A stretch of DNA of 64,000 nt from JAHZMA01 sp965205905 (lineage in GTDB: Bacteria > Pseudomonadota > Alphaproteobacteria > JABAAW01 > JAHZMA01), in assembly GCA_965205905.1 (NCBI GenBank), contig CBDBHZ010000011.1:124001-188000 (forward strand). The letters run 5' to 3'. Below are positions 17,388 to 26,715 of the stretch, in pieces (within the stretch, counting starts at the first letter, position 1; the number at the start of each line of letters is the position of its first letter). Made by a program: the position numbers and the translations under genes. The notes under the pieces were generated by a model. The model was not told where the DNA came from, searched no databases, and was given only the letters and a program-made list of their open reading frames with translations.

Positions 17388-18473
17388 TTATAGCGGACTC
17401 CATTGCGTCTCGGGTTCATCTGTTGGCGGGTTTGCGGAATCTGATTCCATTTCAGGCGCGGTTTCAGCTACCCGCTTATATTGCTGATGATTTTCAAACA
17501 AGGCTTCTATCAAAGCATCAAGCCCATCATCGGTGAATGAAGAAAAACCCAGCACTGCCAGCGGCGGTTTGATTTTACGCTTCTTCGCCCATTTCGTAAA
17601 ATCGGGGAGTTTTTTTAGGCTATGCGTATCGCTTTTGCTGATGCCGATTAATTGCGGTTTATCAATCAATTCCGCCTGATAATATTGCAACTCATCTTGC
17701 ACAATATCGTAATCGCGTTTGATATTATCGCTATTGCCATCAATCAGATGCAGCAACACCGAACAACGTTCAACATGCCCTAAAAAGCGATGCCCAAGCC
17801 CAACGCCTTCAGATGCACCCTCAATCAAGCCCGGTATATCCGCCAGAATCAGTCGGTGGTCATAATAGGATAACACCCCCAAATGCGGATAAAGCGTGGT
17901 GAATGGGTAAGCGGCAGTTTTGGATTTGGCACGGCTGAGCCGATTCAGCAAGGTTGATTTACCCGCATTGGGCAAGCCGATAATGCCTATATCGGCAATC
18001 AGTTTCATCTGTAGCCAGACTGCTTTTTCTTCGCCTAACCTGCCTTGTTCTGCCTGTTTTGGTGCGCGATTGGTAGAAGACTTAAAGTGGATATTGCCAC
18101 GCCCACCGCCACCGCCTTTGCAGAGGGTGTAACTCTGCCCTTCTTGCATGAGGTCGGATATAATATCACCTGTTTCAGCATCGATAATCTGCGTACCAAT
18201 CGGCACTTTGAGGATGCAATCTTTACCACCACGCCCATGCATCATTTTACCCATGCCATCTATGCCGCGCTCGGCTCTGAAATGCTGTTGGTAACGGTAA
18301 TCAATAAGGGTGTTGAGATTTGGCACAGCTTGCACCAGCACATCGCCACCGCGTCCGCCATCACCGCCCCATGGACCACCAAATTCTATGAATTTTTCAC
18401 GCCGAAAAGCGACACAGCCGTTGCCACCGCCACCACTTCGCGCATGAATTTTAACATTATCCAGAAATTTCAT
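17388..18473 (-). CDS. obgE: Obg-family ribosome-associated GTPase
   Basis: 361 residues. The Gly-rich Obg domain occupies 1-158 (HARSGGGGNGCVAFRREK, GGGGGRGN). The G domain has P-loop GLPNAGKST, switch I YPFTTLYP, G3 DIPGLIEGASEG and a G4-like ISKSD. A short acidic tail follows. It acts in late 50S assembly and stress control. It sits downstream of the L21 and L27 genes, as is usual. Confidence 0.97.
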   Translation of the reverse strand: MKFLDNVKIHARSGGGGNGCVAFRREKFIEFGGPWGGDGGRGGDVLVQAVPNLNTLIDYRYQQHFRAERGIDGMGKMMHGRGGKDCILKVPIGTQIIDAETGDIISDLMQEGQSYTLCKGGGGGRGNIHFKSSTNRAPKQAEQGRLGEEKAVWLQMKLIADIGIIGLPNAGKSTLLNRLSRAKSKTAAYPFTTLYPHLGVLSYYDHRLILADIPGLIEGASEGVGLGHRFLGHVERCSVLLHLIDGNSDNIKRDYDIVQDELQYYQAELIDKPQLIGISKSDTHSLKKLPDFTKWAKKRKIKPPLAVLGFSSFTDDGLDALIEALFENHQQYKRVAETAPEMESDSANPPTDEPETQWSPL

Positions 18474-18520
18474 AATTTTTACATGCCACAGACATGCAAA
18501 TATTCATTAAGCAGAGATTA

Positions 18521-18778
18521 TTAATTCACTGATTGTTGAACATCCACATATTGGCGGTCGCGTTTTTTCATAAACACCACTTGCCCCGCAATCAATGAGA
18601 ATAAAGTATGGTCTTTGCCGATACCAACATTCTTACCCGGAAAAAACTTCGTGCCACGTTGCCGCACCAAAATATTACCGGGAATCACATTTTCACCGCC
18701 ATATTTTTTAACGCCTAAACGTCTGCCCGCACTATCGCGTCCGTTACGTGATGAACCACCTGCTTTTTTATGTGCCAT
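18521..18778 (-). CDS. rpmA: 50S ribosomal protein L27
   Basis: 85 residues. The N-terminus AHKKAGGSSRNGRDSAGRRL, which reaches the peptidyl-transferase centre, is directly after the initiator Met, with no cleavable Firmicutes-type leader. GNILVRQRGTKFFPGKNV and GIGKDHTLFS are the family core. It lies 12 nt after rplU. Confidence 0.98.
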   Translation of the reverse strand: MAHKKAGGSSRNGRDSAGRRLGVKKYGGENVIPGNILVRQRGTKFFPGKNVGIGKDHTLFSLIAGQVVFMKKRDRQYVDVQQSVN

Positions 18779-18790
18779 AATATGCTCCTA

Positions 18791-19117
18791 CTATGCCGCT
18801 TTAGAAATTTTTGTAATCTCAACAAAACTAATATGCTGACGATGCCCTGCCATACGGCGATAATTTTGCCGTCTCTTTTTCTTGAATATCGTTACTTTTT
18901 TAGCGCGTGTTTGTTCAATCACTTTAGCCGTTACCTGCGCGCCTTTGATAAAAGGTGCTCCGAAAATCGGTTTATCATCACACAGCATCAACACTTCATC
19001 AAACACGATTTCTTTCGTGCTATCATCGCCGATTCTTTCAATCGCTAACTTATCGCCTTGTTGCACTCTATATTGCTTGCCGCCTGTTTTTATTAGCGCA
19101 TATATTGTTTTTGGCAT
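18791..19117 (-). CDS. rplU: 50S ribosomal protein L21
   Basis: 108 residues with YALIKTGGKQYRVQQGD at the start and KKVTIFKKKRRQNYRRMAGH followed by RQHISFVEI near the end, the L21 signature. It is first in the cluster with rpmA. The 5' region holds the palindrome GGCAATTTAATTGCC (about 19144-19158), which may be a regulatory hairpin or operator; that is a guess. Confidence 0.98.
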   Translation of the reverse strand: MPKTIYALIKTGGKQYRVQQGDKLAIERIGDDSTKEIVFDEVLMLCDDKPIFGAPFIKGAQVTAKVIEQTRAKKVTIFKKKRRQNYRRMAGHRQHISFVEITKISKAA

Positions 19118-19212
19118 TATTCTGTTCCTTAAAACATTATTTTCGGCAATTTAATTGCCATCATAAATCAGACGTGATTGTAAAGATTGCCGATGATTTT
19201 GTCAAGCCATCA

Positions 19213-20334
19213 TTAACGAATTGGCAAACTATATAAAATACCGCCATCACGCCATAACGCATTGGTATCACGCGCCAGCCCAATATCGGTATCAAAGCCG
19301 AGATTACGGTCGTAAATTTCGGCGTAATTGCCAACCAATTTGATAATTTGATATGCCCAATCATTGCCAAGCCCTAGCCCTGTGCCAAATTCGCCCGCTC
19401 TGCCAAGCAAACGGCGCACAGCTGGATTATCCGATACCAACATTTTTTCAGCATTATCGCTATCAACGCCCAATTCTTCGGCGGCAATCAGCGCGTAAAT
19501 CACCCAACGCACAATATCTGCCCAATTATCATCACCTTCGCGCAAGACGGGCCCTAATGGTTCTTTTGAAATAATATCGGGCAATAGCAAATGGTCATCG
19601 GGTGCGTCTAGCAATAATATCTGCCCCGCAAGCAGACTTCTATCGGCAGAATAAAGATTGCACCGTCCATTATTATAGGCTTGAAACGCATCTTCCACCG
19701 TCTCAAAATCAAGCAAGCGATAGGTGATATTTTGCTGATTCATAAAATAAATAAGATTGCGCGCAGTTTCGGTGCGGGTAACCACGCAAGCCGTAACTTG
19801 TTGTAAGTCGCGCACATTATCTATTTTAAGATTACGTGGCACCAAAAAACCCTGCCCATCATAATATAACACACCTGCAAAACTTAAATGTAGCCCCGCA
19901 TCTCGCCCAATGGTGAATGAACTATTATGCGCCAACACATCTACCCGCCCCGATTGCAATGCGCTAAAACGGTCGCGATTATCCAAATGGAGGAATTTTA
20001 CCTTATCGCTATCGTTAAAAATTGCTGCCGCCAATGCCCTGCAAAAATCAATGTTAAAGCCTTGCCAAAATTTATTATCAGGATTGTCATCATCCTTATC
20101 AGCCAAATTCAGCGAAAAACCGGGCAGATTGCCATTAACGCCGCACCGCACCTGCCCCCGATTCTGAATCTGCGCCAATGTATAGCCAGAAATTTGCCCT
20201 TGCTCAACAATGGTTTTTACCACTTCGGGTGATTGATTGCGTGGCAAGGAAGCACCTATCATCGCGCCTATCATCAGGCTGATGATGACTGCAAACAATA
20301 ATTTAAGCCTGCGTTTTAGTTTTTTACCAGTCAT
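19213..20334 (-). CDS. General L-amino acid ABC transporter, periplasmic binding protein (AapJ-like)
   Basis: 373 residues. The N-terminal membrane segment (about 10-28, LFAVIISLMIGAMIGASL) is a signal or anchor. The mature part carries RGQVRCGVNGNLPGFSL, FNIDFCRALAAAIF, DRFSALQSGRVDVLAHNS and YYDGQGFLVPR, as in AapJ/BztA, family 3 solute-binding proteins. It should bind L-amino acids in the periplasm. The permease genes (aapQMP) are not in this window, so this copy is orphaned here. Confidence 0.9.
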   Translation of the reverse strand: MTGKKLKRRLKLLFAVIISLMIGAMIGASLPRNQSPEVVKTIVEQGQISGYTLAQIQNRGQVRCGVNGNLPGFSLNLADKDDDNPDNKFWQGFNIDFCRALAAAIFNDSDKVKFLHLDNRDRFSALQSGRVDVLAHNSSFTIGRDAGLHLSFAGVLYYDGQGFLVPRNLKIDNVRDLQQVTACVVTRTETARNLIYFMNQQNITYRLLDFETVEDAFQAYNNGRCNLYSADRSLLAGQILLLDAPDDHLLLPDIISKEPLGPVLREGDDNWADIVRWVIYALIAAEELGVDSDNAEKMLVSDNPAVRRLLGRAGEFGTGLGLGNDWAYQIIKLVGNYAEIYDRNLGFDTDIGLARDTNALWRDGGILYSLPIR

Positions 20335-20340
20335 GAATTA

Positions 20341-20550
20341 TCACTTTTGCATTTCACTATCGGCATAGGCGAATAAACACTGCACCAATTTTTGACATAA
20401 CATGCCAAACCCCCATATCACCATCAGCAATAACAGCCATAACGGTGCCATATAGTAAAATAAGCCCGATAATAATACTGATATACCAATCAATACATAG
20501 CTTGAGAATTTCAGCATATGCGCCAAAATATGAATGAGAGTTTTTTCCAT
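20341..20550 (-). CDS. Small two-helix membrane protein, function unknown
   Basis: 69 residues from ATG 20550, chosen because AGGAAG lies 4 nt upstream; an ATG at 20556 and a TTG at 20577 are also in frame. Two hydrophobic helices (about YVLIGISVLLSGLFYYM and LWLLLLMVIWGFGMLC) are separated by only a few residues. It ends 6 nt before the AapJ-like gene on the same strand, so they may be co-transcribed. No family is recognised. Confidence 0.6.
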   Translation of the reverse strand: MEKTLIHILAHMLKFSSYVLIGISVLLSGLFYYMAPLWLLLLMVIWGFGMLCQKLVQCLFAYADSEMQK

Positions 20551-20776
20551 CCCCATCTTCCTTGTAATATCCTTCAATTATAATAATCGCGGATATTTAT
20601 CGTTTTTTCCATCGCTTAAATAAGCCTATCTGCACAAAACTGCTTCTGCCAATAGGCGCAAACTTATAAGGAGTAAATTTTATTTACCTATCACACTATT
20701 ATGTGCTATATTGCGGTAAAATGTCAATCAATTTATGTGTTTTATAACAATAGCATCTGATAGGGAACCCACCATA

Positions 20777-21481
20777 ATGAGCAAAATTAAAAAACTTTTA
20801 CCGCTAGTGATTTTTATTATCGGCTTCATTTTTTTGATAAATTCACCATTAGGCGATTATCTGAGTTTTGATGCCTTGCAAGAGCATCGCCAAGCATTAT
20901 TAGAATTTCGTGATGCAAACTATCTGCTTGCCATATTGATGTTTATGGGGCTTTACATTGTTTGTGTGGCATTCTCGTTGCCCTTTGCCAGTTTTCTTAC
21001 CATCACCGCAGGGTTCTTATTTGCCAAATTTGCTGGCACATTTTTGGTGGTTACCAGTGCAACATTGGGCGCGTTATGTATCTTTTTTGCTGCCAAAACC
21101 GTTATAGGCGATGCCTTACGCAGTAAAGCAGGACCGTGGCTTGGCAAATTAGAAGCGGGCTTTAAGGAAAATGCCACAAGCTATATGTTGGTGTTGCGCC
21201 TTGTGCCTTTATTCCCGTTTTTTGTGGTTAATATTGTGCCTGCTTTATTGAATGTGCGTGCCTCTGTTTTTGCCGTCACCACTTTTCTTGGGATTATACC
21301 GGGTAGTTTTGTGTTTTGCACGGTGGGCGCAGGGCTAGGCTCTATCTTTGATAGTGGTGAAAAATTTACGCCAGCAGGAATTTTAACGCCTGATATTATC
21401 ATTGCGCTGGTCGGTTTGGCAGTTTTATCGCTTGTGCCTGTGCTTTATAAAAAAATCAAAGGCAAACCTGCCAACTCATAA
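20777..21481 (+). CDS. TVP38/TMEM64 (VTT domain) membrane protein
   Basis: 234 residues from ATG 20777; an upstream ATG would add 14 residues with no better ribosome-binding site. It is a multi-pass inner-membrane protein of the DedA/VTT superfamily. The core reads LPFASFLTITAGFLFAKFAG, then LRLVPLFPFFVVNIVPALLNV with the conserved re-entrant Arg/Pro segment, and GIIPGSFVFCTVGAGLG. Members are thought to move or scramble lipids. It lies 3 nt from truA and is probably co-transcribed with it. Confidence 0.92.
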   Translation: MSKIKKLLPLVIFIIGFIFLINSPLGDYLSFDALQEHRQALLEFRDANYLLAILMFMGLYIVCVAFSLPFASFLTITAGFLFAKFAGTFLVVTSATLGALCIFFAAKTVIGDALRSKAGPWLGKLEAGFKENATSYMLVLRLVPLFPFFVVNIVPALLNVRASVFAVTTFLGIIPGSFVFCTVGAGLGSIFDSGEKFTPAGILTPDIIIALVGLAVLSLVPVLYKKIKGKPANS

Positions 21482-21484
21482 TCG

Positions 21485-22246
21485 ATGAGGTGGAAATTAA
21501 CCATTGAATATGATGGTTCGCCCTTTAAGGGTTGGCAACGGCAAAAACATGCAATTTCGGTACAAGAATTAATCGAACAGGCGATTTTTACCCGCTTTGC
21601 TGAACGCGTAACACTTCATGTGGCAGGGCGCACCGATAGTGGCGTCCATGCTTTAGGGCAAGTTGCCCATTGTGATATTGCCCGAACTTTGCGAAAAAAT
21701 GAATTGCTACCCGCACTCAATACCGCACTCTATCCGCACCCGATTACGATTTTGAGGACAGAGCAAGTATCGGAAAATTTTCACGCCCGATTCTCGGCGA
21801 TTGAACGGCGCTATGTTTACCGAATCTTAAACCGTGTCGCCCCGCCCGCAATTCACGCTACAAAAATTTTACATGTTAAGAAACCGCTTAATATCGCTTT
21901 GATGCACCAAGCCGCGCAATGCCTCTGTGGAACGCATGATTTTAGCGCGTTTCGTGCCAAAGATTGCCAAGCCAAATCGCCTATCAAAACTATTCATAGA
22001 TGCGGTTTTACCACGCCTAACGATTCGCTGATGCCTGATATTCATGAATTTTATATCCATGCCAATGGTTTTTTATATCATCAAGTGCGTAATATTATCG
22101 GCACATTGCTAGATATTGGCACTGGTAAGCGCGAGATGGATGATATGAAAAAAATTCTTGAATCAAAAAAACGCGTTAATGCGGGCGTCAACGCCGCACC
22201 CGATGGGTTATATTTGACTGAGATTATTTATCCTGCTGATTTTTAA
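21485..22246 (+). CDS. truA: tRNA pseudouridine(38-40) synthase
   Basis: 253 residues. Catalytic Asp lies in VAGRTDSGVHALGQVAH (near residue 54). The start WKLTIEYDGSPFKGWQRQ and the C-terminal FLYHQVRNIIGTLLDIGTGK are the TruA signature. It converts U38-U40 in tRNA anticodon stems. Its 3' end overlaps the convergent MscS-type gene by 23 nt. Confidence 0.97.
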   Translation: MRWKLTIEYDGSPFKGWQRQKHAISVQELIEQAIFTRFAERVTLHVAGRTDSGVHALGQVAHCDIARTLRKNELLPALNTALYPHPITILRTEQVSENFHARFSAIERRYVYRILNRVAPPAIHATKILHVKKPLNIALMHQAAQCLCGTHDFSAFRAKDCQAKSPIKTIHRCGFTTPNDSLMPDIHEFYIHANGFLYHQVRNIIGTLLDIGTGKREMDDMKKILESKKRVNAGVNAAPDGLYLTEIIYPADF

Positions 22247-23309
22247 TCATGTGCAAATCTAATTGCGGATAGGGAATTTCGATATTGTTATCCGCAAATT
22301 TCTGCCATATCGAAAATAAAATATCGCTCCGTACATCTTTCCAATGTTGTGTTACATCAGCCACCCAATAAACCATCTCAAATATCACCGCATTATCACC
22401 AAAATCTTTCATATGAACGGCAGGTAATTTTTGCGATGAGATTTTTTTATTTTCTTGCACCGCTTCCAATATCAATTTTTGCACCAACTGCATATCAGAA
22501 CGGTAAGAAACACCAATATCAATGGTAACGCGCACTTCGGTATTATTGAGAGTCCAATTAATCAGCCTATTGGTTACAAGCTCCTCATTAGGAATCAAAA
22601 TTTCCAAACCATCAATCGCTTCAAATAATGTATAGCGCATTGAAATATGCCGAATATAACCAACTCTGCCATCTTCCAATTCTACCAGCGAGCCCGGCAC
22701 CATTGAGCGTTCAAAAATGATAATAAAACCGCTAATCATATTGGCAGCGATTTTCTGCATTCCAAACCCGATACCGATACCCAACGCACCACTGAAAAAT
22801 GCGAGGCTGGTAAGATTCACTCCTAAAATATTCATCGCGATAAAAAACACCACCACATAAATTGCCATCTGCAAAATTTTATAAGCCAATGTGCTGCTGG
22901 CGGGGTGTAATTGCAATTTGCTAAGTTGATTTTTTAATATATCGGTGGCATGGCTTGCTATCCATAATAAGAGTATCAGCCATAATATGGTTTTGAATAA
23001 CACGTAAAATGAAATATAAATTGAGCCTAATGCGAATGAAAAAGCCTTATTATCAATCGCGCGGCTAATCGGGTCTAAAAAGCCAAAAGTTTCAAAGAGT
23101 AAAATCAGCACCAATAAAACAAGCATTCCTTTTTTGACAATTTCTGCATCGGGGCGGATAAGTTTTGCCAGTAAGGTTTTTTTCTTTTTTGAAGTGCCAC
23201 TATCATTTTCTGTGGCATCTTTTGACGGATTAACAAATAAGTAACGCCCCACAGCAATAAAGGTTGGCAGTAAAATAGTGCGTAAAGTGGTAAAGATTCG
23301 CGTTAGCAT
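22224..23309 (-). CDS. MscS-family mechanosensitive ion channel
   Basis: 361 residues. Several membrane helices precede the pore helix TSLAFFSGALGIGIGFGMQK (near 170-190), then the MscS beta domain NMISGFIIIFERSMVPGSLV and EDGRVGYIRHISMRYTLF, and the cytoplasmic domain ending in EIPYPQLDLHM. It opens under membrane tension and releases solutes. It converges on truA with overlapping 3' ends. Confidence 0.95.
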   Translation of the reverse strand: MLTRIFTTLRTILLPTFIAVGRYLFVNPSKDATENDSGTSKKKKTLLAKLIRPDAEIVKKGMLVLLVLILLFETFGFLDPISRAIDNKAFSFALGSIYISFYVLFKTILWLILLLWIASHATDILKNQLSKLQLHPASSTLAYKILQMAIYVVVFFIAMNILGVNLTSLAFFSGALGIGIGFGMQKIAANMISGFIIIFERSMVPGSLVELEDGRVGYIRHISMRYTLFEAIDGLEILIPNEELVTNRLINWTLNNTEVRVTIDIGVSYRSDMQLVQKLILEAVQENKKISSQKLPAVHMKDFGDNAVIFEMVYWVADVTQHWKDVRSDILFSIWQKFADNNIEIPYPQLDLHMIKNQQDK

Positions 23310-23322
23310 GTTCGGTTTTCAC

Positions 23323-23736
23323 TCATTTTTTTGGCGATACAATCTCATATTGCGGCACATCATCAGGCAGTTGATAATAATCGCCCTTTTCGCCACAAAA
23401 AATATGTTTCTGAATTTTCAAATCACCCGTATCTTTCAGCGCGCCTGCAAAGATTGAGATATGGTCAGCATCATTGGGCTGATAGAATAATTGGGTGCCA
23501 CATTCACTGCAAAAACCGCGTCTGGCAAAATCAGATGATTGATACCATTTCAGCGATTTATGATTATCAGATAATTCAAAATTTTCCAATGTCGCATTGG
23601 TTGCCACCACAAAATGCCCCGTTGATTGACGACATTGCCGACAATGACACGCAACCAAAGGGCGCGGATTGGTGAATTGAAACGCAATCTTGCCACACAA
23701 ACACGCGCCTGTATATTGTTTTTTATCATCACTCAT
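23323..23736 (-). CDS. GFA (CENP-V/glutathione-dependent formaldehyde-activating-like) zinc protein 1
   Basis: 137 residues with the GFA zinc pattern: CLCGKIAF (CxC), CHCRQC (CxCxxC) and RGFCSECGTQL (CxxC). These proteins bind structural and catalytic zinc; most have no defined substrate and formaldehyde activation is not general. A second GFA gene lies just upstream with a 15-nt gap, so they form a tandem pair. Confidence 0.93.
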   Translation of the reverse strand: MSDDKKQYTGACLCGKIAFQFTNPRPLVACHCRQCRQSTGHFVVATNATLENFELSDNHKSLKWYQSSDFARRGFCSECGTQLFYQPNDADHISIFAGALKDTGDLKIQKHIFCGEKGDYYQLPDDVPQYEIVSPKK

Positions 23737-23751
23737 TGTTACGACTCTCCC

Positions 23752-24186
23752 TTATTTTTCAAACCAAAAACGGGCAAATTGTCTCTCGCCCTCTGGAATA
23801 TCATAATAATCGCCTTTTTCTTTGCTAAAATAATGAAAGCCAAATGGAATGCCTGTGGTATCTTCAATGCCGCCTGCCATCACCACCATAAAATCAAGGT
23901 CTTTTTGGCGCACCACCATCAGCGACCCACAATCTGAACAAAAGCCTCGCGATAAATGTTCGGAGCTTTGATAATAGTGTAGTGTCTCGTTTTTCACCCA
24001 TGTAAAATTTGCGTCAGGCACGCCAATATTGCTCATAAGATGCCCTGTATGAATACGGCATTCCACGCAATGACACGATTTTAGCACCATTTTTTTGAAA
24101 GCCGAAAAGCGATATTGCACCTGCCCACACATGCACCCACCTTTGTAAGTTTTTTCGTGGTCAATTTTATCATTTTGCTCTGTCAT
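23752..24186 (-). CDS. GFA-family zinc protein 2
   Basis: 144 residues from ATG 24186, selected because GGAGG (inside the parC end) lies just upstream and because family similarity starts with KGGCMCGQVQYRF. Zinc ligands are in CMCG, CHCVEC and RGFCSDCGSL. Its sequence is clearly related to, but diverged from, the next gene. It begins 1 nt after the parC stop, which implies coupling to parC. Confidence 0.93.
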   Translation of the reverse strand: MTEQNDKIDHEKTYKGGCMCGQVQYRFSAFKKMVLKSCHCVECRIHTGHLMSNIGVPDANFTWVKNETLHYYQSSEHLSRGFCSDCGSLMVVRQKDLDFMVVMAGGIEDTTGIPFGFHYFSKEKGDYYDIPEGERQFARFWFEK

Positions 24187-24187
24187 C

Positions 24188-26410
24188 TCATCCTCCGAAA
24201 GAGGCACGATGCGGAAAACCAAGCGGTGGCAATTTGCCAACTTGTCCGCGTTTGCCCAACCAAAAATCAGCATCATCTAATTTTTTTGCACGGCCGCCTT
24301 TTTGATAGGTAAGCCCTATTTCATCACTGAATAATTGAATATCAGCAAGATAGCCATCTTTATATTTTTGCAAAATCACGCCTTGCCCACGCGCCAATTC
24401 TGGAATTTCATCAAGCGTGTAAATCAGCAATTTTCGCTCCGTGCCAATCACCGCAATTTTTTGATATTCTGGTGCAAGCGCGATAAAATGCGTTACCAAA
24501 CATGGCTTTTTGCCCGCCGCATTTTTCAACACCATCACCTGTCTGCCATTGCGAGTTTGGGCATTTAATTTATCGGCATGTATCACAAAACCCTGCCCAT
24601 AATTATTGGCAAGCAACCATTTTTTATCTTTATCATAGCGTTCAAACGCGATAATTTTATCATCAGCATCAATATCAAACAACAGTCGCAACGGTTCGCC
24701 AAAACCGCGCGCTGCCGTGATTTTATTGGCAGGCAATAAATAAGACTTACCCAAACTTGTGAAAATTAAAATATTATCGGTGCTTTGGCAATGCAGACTA
24801 AAGCGCAAATCATCACCCTCTTTGAAGCGATGCGGATGGTCGTGTGGTAGATGAGTTTTTGCAGTTTTTACCCAATCTTTTTGCGAATAAATCACCGTTA
24901 ATGGCTCGCGTTCGATAAACACCTCATCAGGAATAATTTCTTGTTCATTGCTGATATTTTCAAGCCGTGTGAGGCGTGCATCACGCGGGTCGTTACATTC
25001 TAGCTTTAATGTGCTGACTTCTTGCTTTAATGCCTCATCTTGTTTTGCTTGACTGCCCAATAGCAGATTAATCGCTCGCTGTTCTTGTTGCAAAGTCTGA
25101 TTTTCTTTAATGATGAGTCCTTCTTCTAGTTTTTGCAACTGGCGTAACCGCATTGCCAAAATAATTTCGGCATAATGTTCTGAGATTTTCAACTGTGTTA
25201 CCAATGCTTTTTTGGCATCATCATTTTCGCGAATGATTTTAATCACCATATCTAAATTGCGGTAGGCAACCAAATAGGCTGCCAAAATATGCAACCGCGC
25301 TTCGATTTCTTCTAATCGATATTTCTTGGCACGCACCATCACATCGCGCCGATGTTCCAACCATTTTAGCAAAATCTGGTTGAGTGGCATGATTTTAGGT
25401 TGCCCCTCATCTAGCACATTCATATTGACATTAAATCTTGTCTCTAAATCAGTTTGCTTAAAGAGTGACGCCATAATATGATGCGGTTCTACCACACGGC
25501 TTTTCGGATAAAGCACAATCCGAATATCTTCGGCTGATTCATCACGAATATCTGATAGCAATGGCAATTTACGTGCTTGCATCAATTCCGCGATTTTTTC
25601 AATCAATTTTGATTTCTGCACCTGAAACGGAATCTCATCAATCACGATTCTATAAGACCCGCCTTTCACCTGTTCTACCTGCCAATGGGCGCGCAATCTA
25701 AATGCACCCTTGCCTGTAGAATAAGCTTTCAACGTTTCTTCTCGGTTTTCTATCAGCACCCCACCTGTTGGAAAATCAGGACCTTTAATCACGCGTAATA
25801 ATGATATGATTGGCAAATTTCTATCATCTAACAGCATCAATAACGCATCGCATAATTCGTGGATATTATGGGGCGGAATATTGGTTGCCATCCCCACTGC
25901 AATCCCTTGCGCGCCATTGGCGAGTAAGTTAGGAAAGGCTGATGGCAGCACTTCTGGTTCTTCGCCTTCACCATCATAAGTGCCACGAAAATCAACTGTG
26001 CCACGCCCAATATCTAGCAACATGCGCTTGCCAAAATTGGTCATACGCGCTTCGGTATAGCGCATGGCGGCGGCATTATCACCATCAATATTACCGAAAT
26101 TACCTTGCCCATCTACCAATGCATAGCGGAGCGAAAATTCTTGCGCCATTCGCACCATCGCATCATAAATCGCGCCATCGCCATGCGGATGATATTTACC
26201 CATCACATCGCCCACAATCCGCGCACATTTCTTGAAACCGCTATCGGGGTTGAGGCGTAATTCTTGCATCGCATAAATAATCCGCCGATGCACAGGCTTC
26301 ATACCATCGCGTAAATCGGGCAATGAACGCGCGGTAATCGTAGAAAGCGCATAGGCAAGATAGCGTTCCGAAAGGGCATCTTTAAGCGGTTGTTCGGTAA
26401 TTGGTTTCAT
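24188..26410 (-). CDS. parC: DNA topoisomerase IV subunit A
   Basis: 740 residues, matching ParC rather than the longer GyrA. The catalytic Tyr is at 118 (AAAMRYTEARMT). The winged-helix part has GMKPVHRRIIYAMQE. The C-terminus has a short set of beta-propeller-like repeats without the GyrA box. It decatenates chromosomes together with ParE. The quinolone-contact position reads HPHGDGAIYD, with Gly where E. coli has Ser. Its ATG overlaps the TusA-like gene (ATGA). Confidence 0.95.
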   Translation of the reverse strand: MKPITEQPLKDALSERYLAYALSTITARSLPDLRDGMKPVHRRIIYAMQELRLNPDSGFKKCARIVGDVMGKYHPHGDGAIYDAMVRMAQEFSLRYALVDGQGNFGNIDGDNAAAMRYTEARMTNFGKRMLLDIGRGTVDFRGTYDGEGEEPEVLPSAFPNLLANGAQGIAVGMATNIPPHNIHELCDALLMLLDDRNLPIISLLRVIKGPDFPTGGVLIENREETLKAYSTGKGAFRLRAHWQVEQVKGGSYRIVIDEIPFQVQKSKLIEKIAELMQARKLPLLSDIRDESAEDIRIVLYPKSRVVEPHHIMASLFKQTDLETRFNVNMNVLDEGQPKIMPLNQILLKWLEHRRDVMVRAKKYRLEEIEARLHILAAYLVAYRNLDMVIKIIRENDDAKKALVTQLKISEHYAEIILAMRLRQLQKLEEGLIIKENQTLQQEQRAINLLLGSQAKQDEALKQEVSTLKLECNDPRDARLTRLENISNEQEIIPDEVFIEREPLTVIYSQKDWVKTAKTHLPHDHPHRFKEGDDLRFSLHCQSTDNILIFTSLGKSYLLPANKITAARGFGEPLRLLFDIDADDKIIAFERYDKDKKWLLANNYGQGFVIHADKLNAQTRNGRQVMVLKNAAGKKPCLVTHFIALAPEYQKIAVIGTERKLLIYTLDEIPELARGQGVILQKYKDGYLADIQLFSDEIGLTYQKGGRAKKLDDADFWLGKRGQVGKLPPLGFPHRASFGG

Positions 26411-26664
26411 GGGTTACTTTTCACTTTCTCCACATAATGAATCAATGTCGCATCTTCTTGATATTGTGCCAATAATCTATGCTGATTGCTTTCACAAAAT
26501 GCTTTTACATCTTGCAGTGAAGCAACATCGGTGGCAAGCATTTTAATGATTTTTCCACTCTCTATTGTCTTTATCATTTTTCGCAATTTCAAAACAGGCA
26601 GTGGGCATTGCAAACCGCTGGTATCTAAAATATGTGCTTGTCTGTCCCATTCATTGCGTTCCAT
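26407..26664 (-). CDS. TusA/SirA/YedF-like sulfur-carrier protein
   Basis: 85 residues from ATG 26664; an alternative TTG at 26700 would add 12 residues. The family motif GLQCPLPVLKLRK holds the active Cys and the CPxP turn, and the ferredoxin-like fold follows (VLATDVASLQDVKAFCE in approximate form). It carries persulfide sulfur, possibly for tRNA thiolation or other sulfur relay. It overlaps parC by 4 nt and follows recJ by about 50 nt. Confidence 0.9.
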   Translation of the reverse strand: MERNEWDRQAHILDTSGLQCPLPVLKLRKMIKTIESGKIIKMLATDVASLQDVKAFCESNQHRLLAQYQEDATLIHYVEKVKSNP

Positions 26665-26715
26665 ATTTTCTTTATGCCCTAAATCATGGCTTTGATGCAA
26701 TATTTATTTGCGTAT

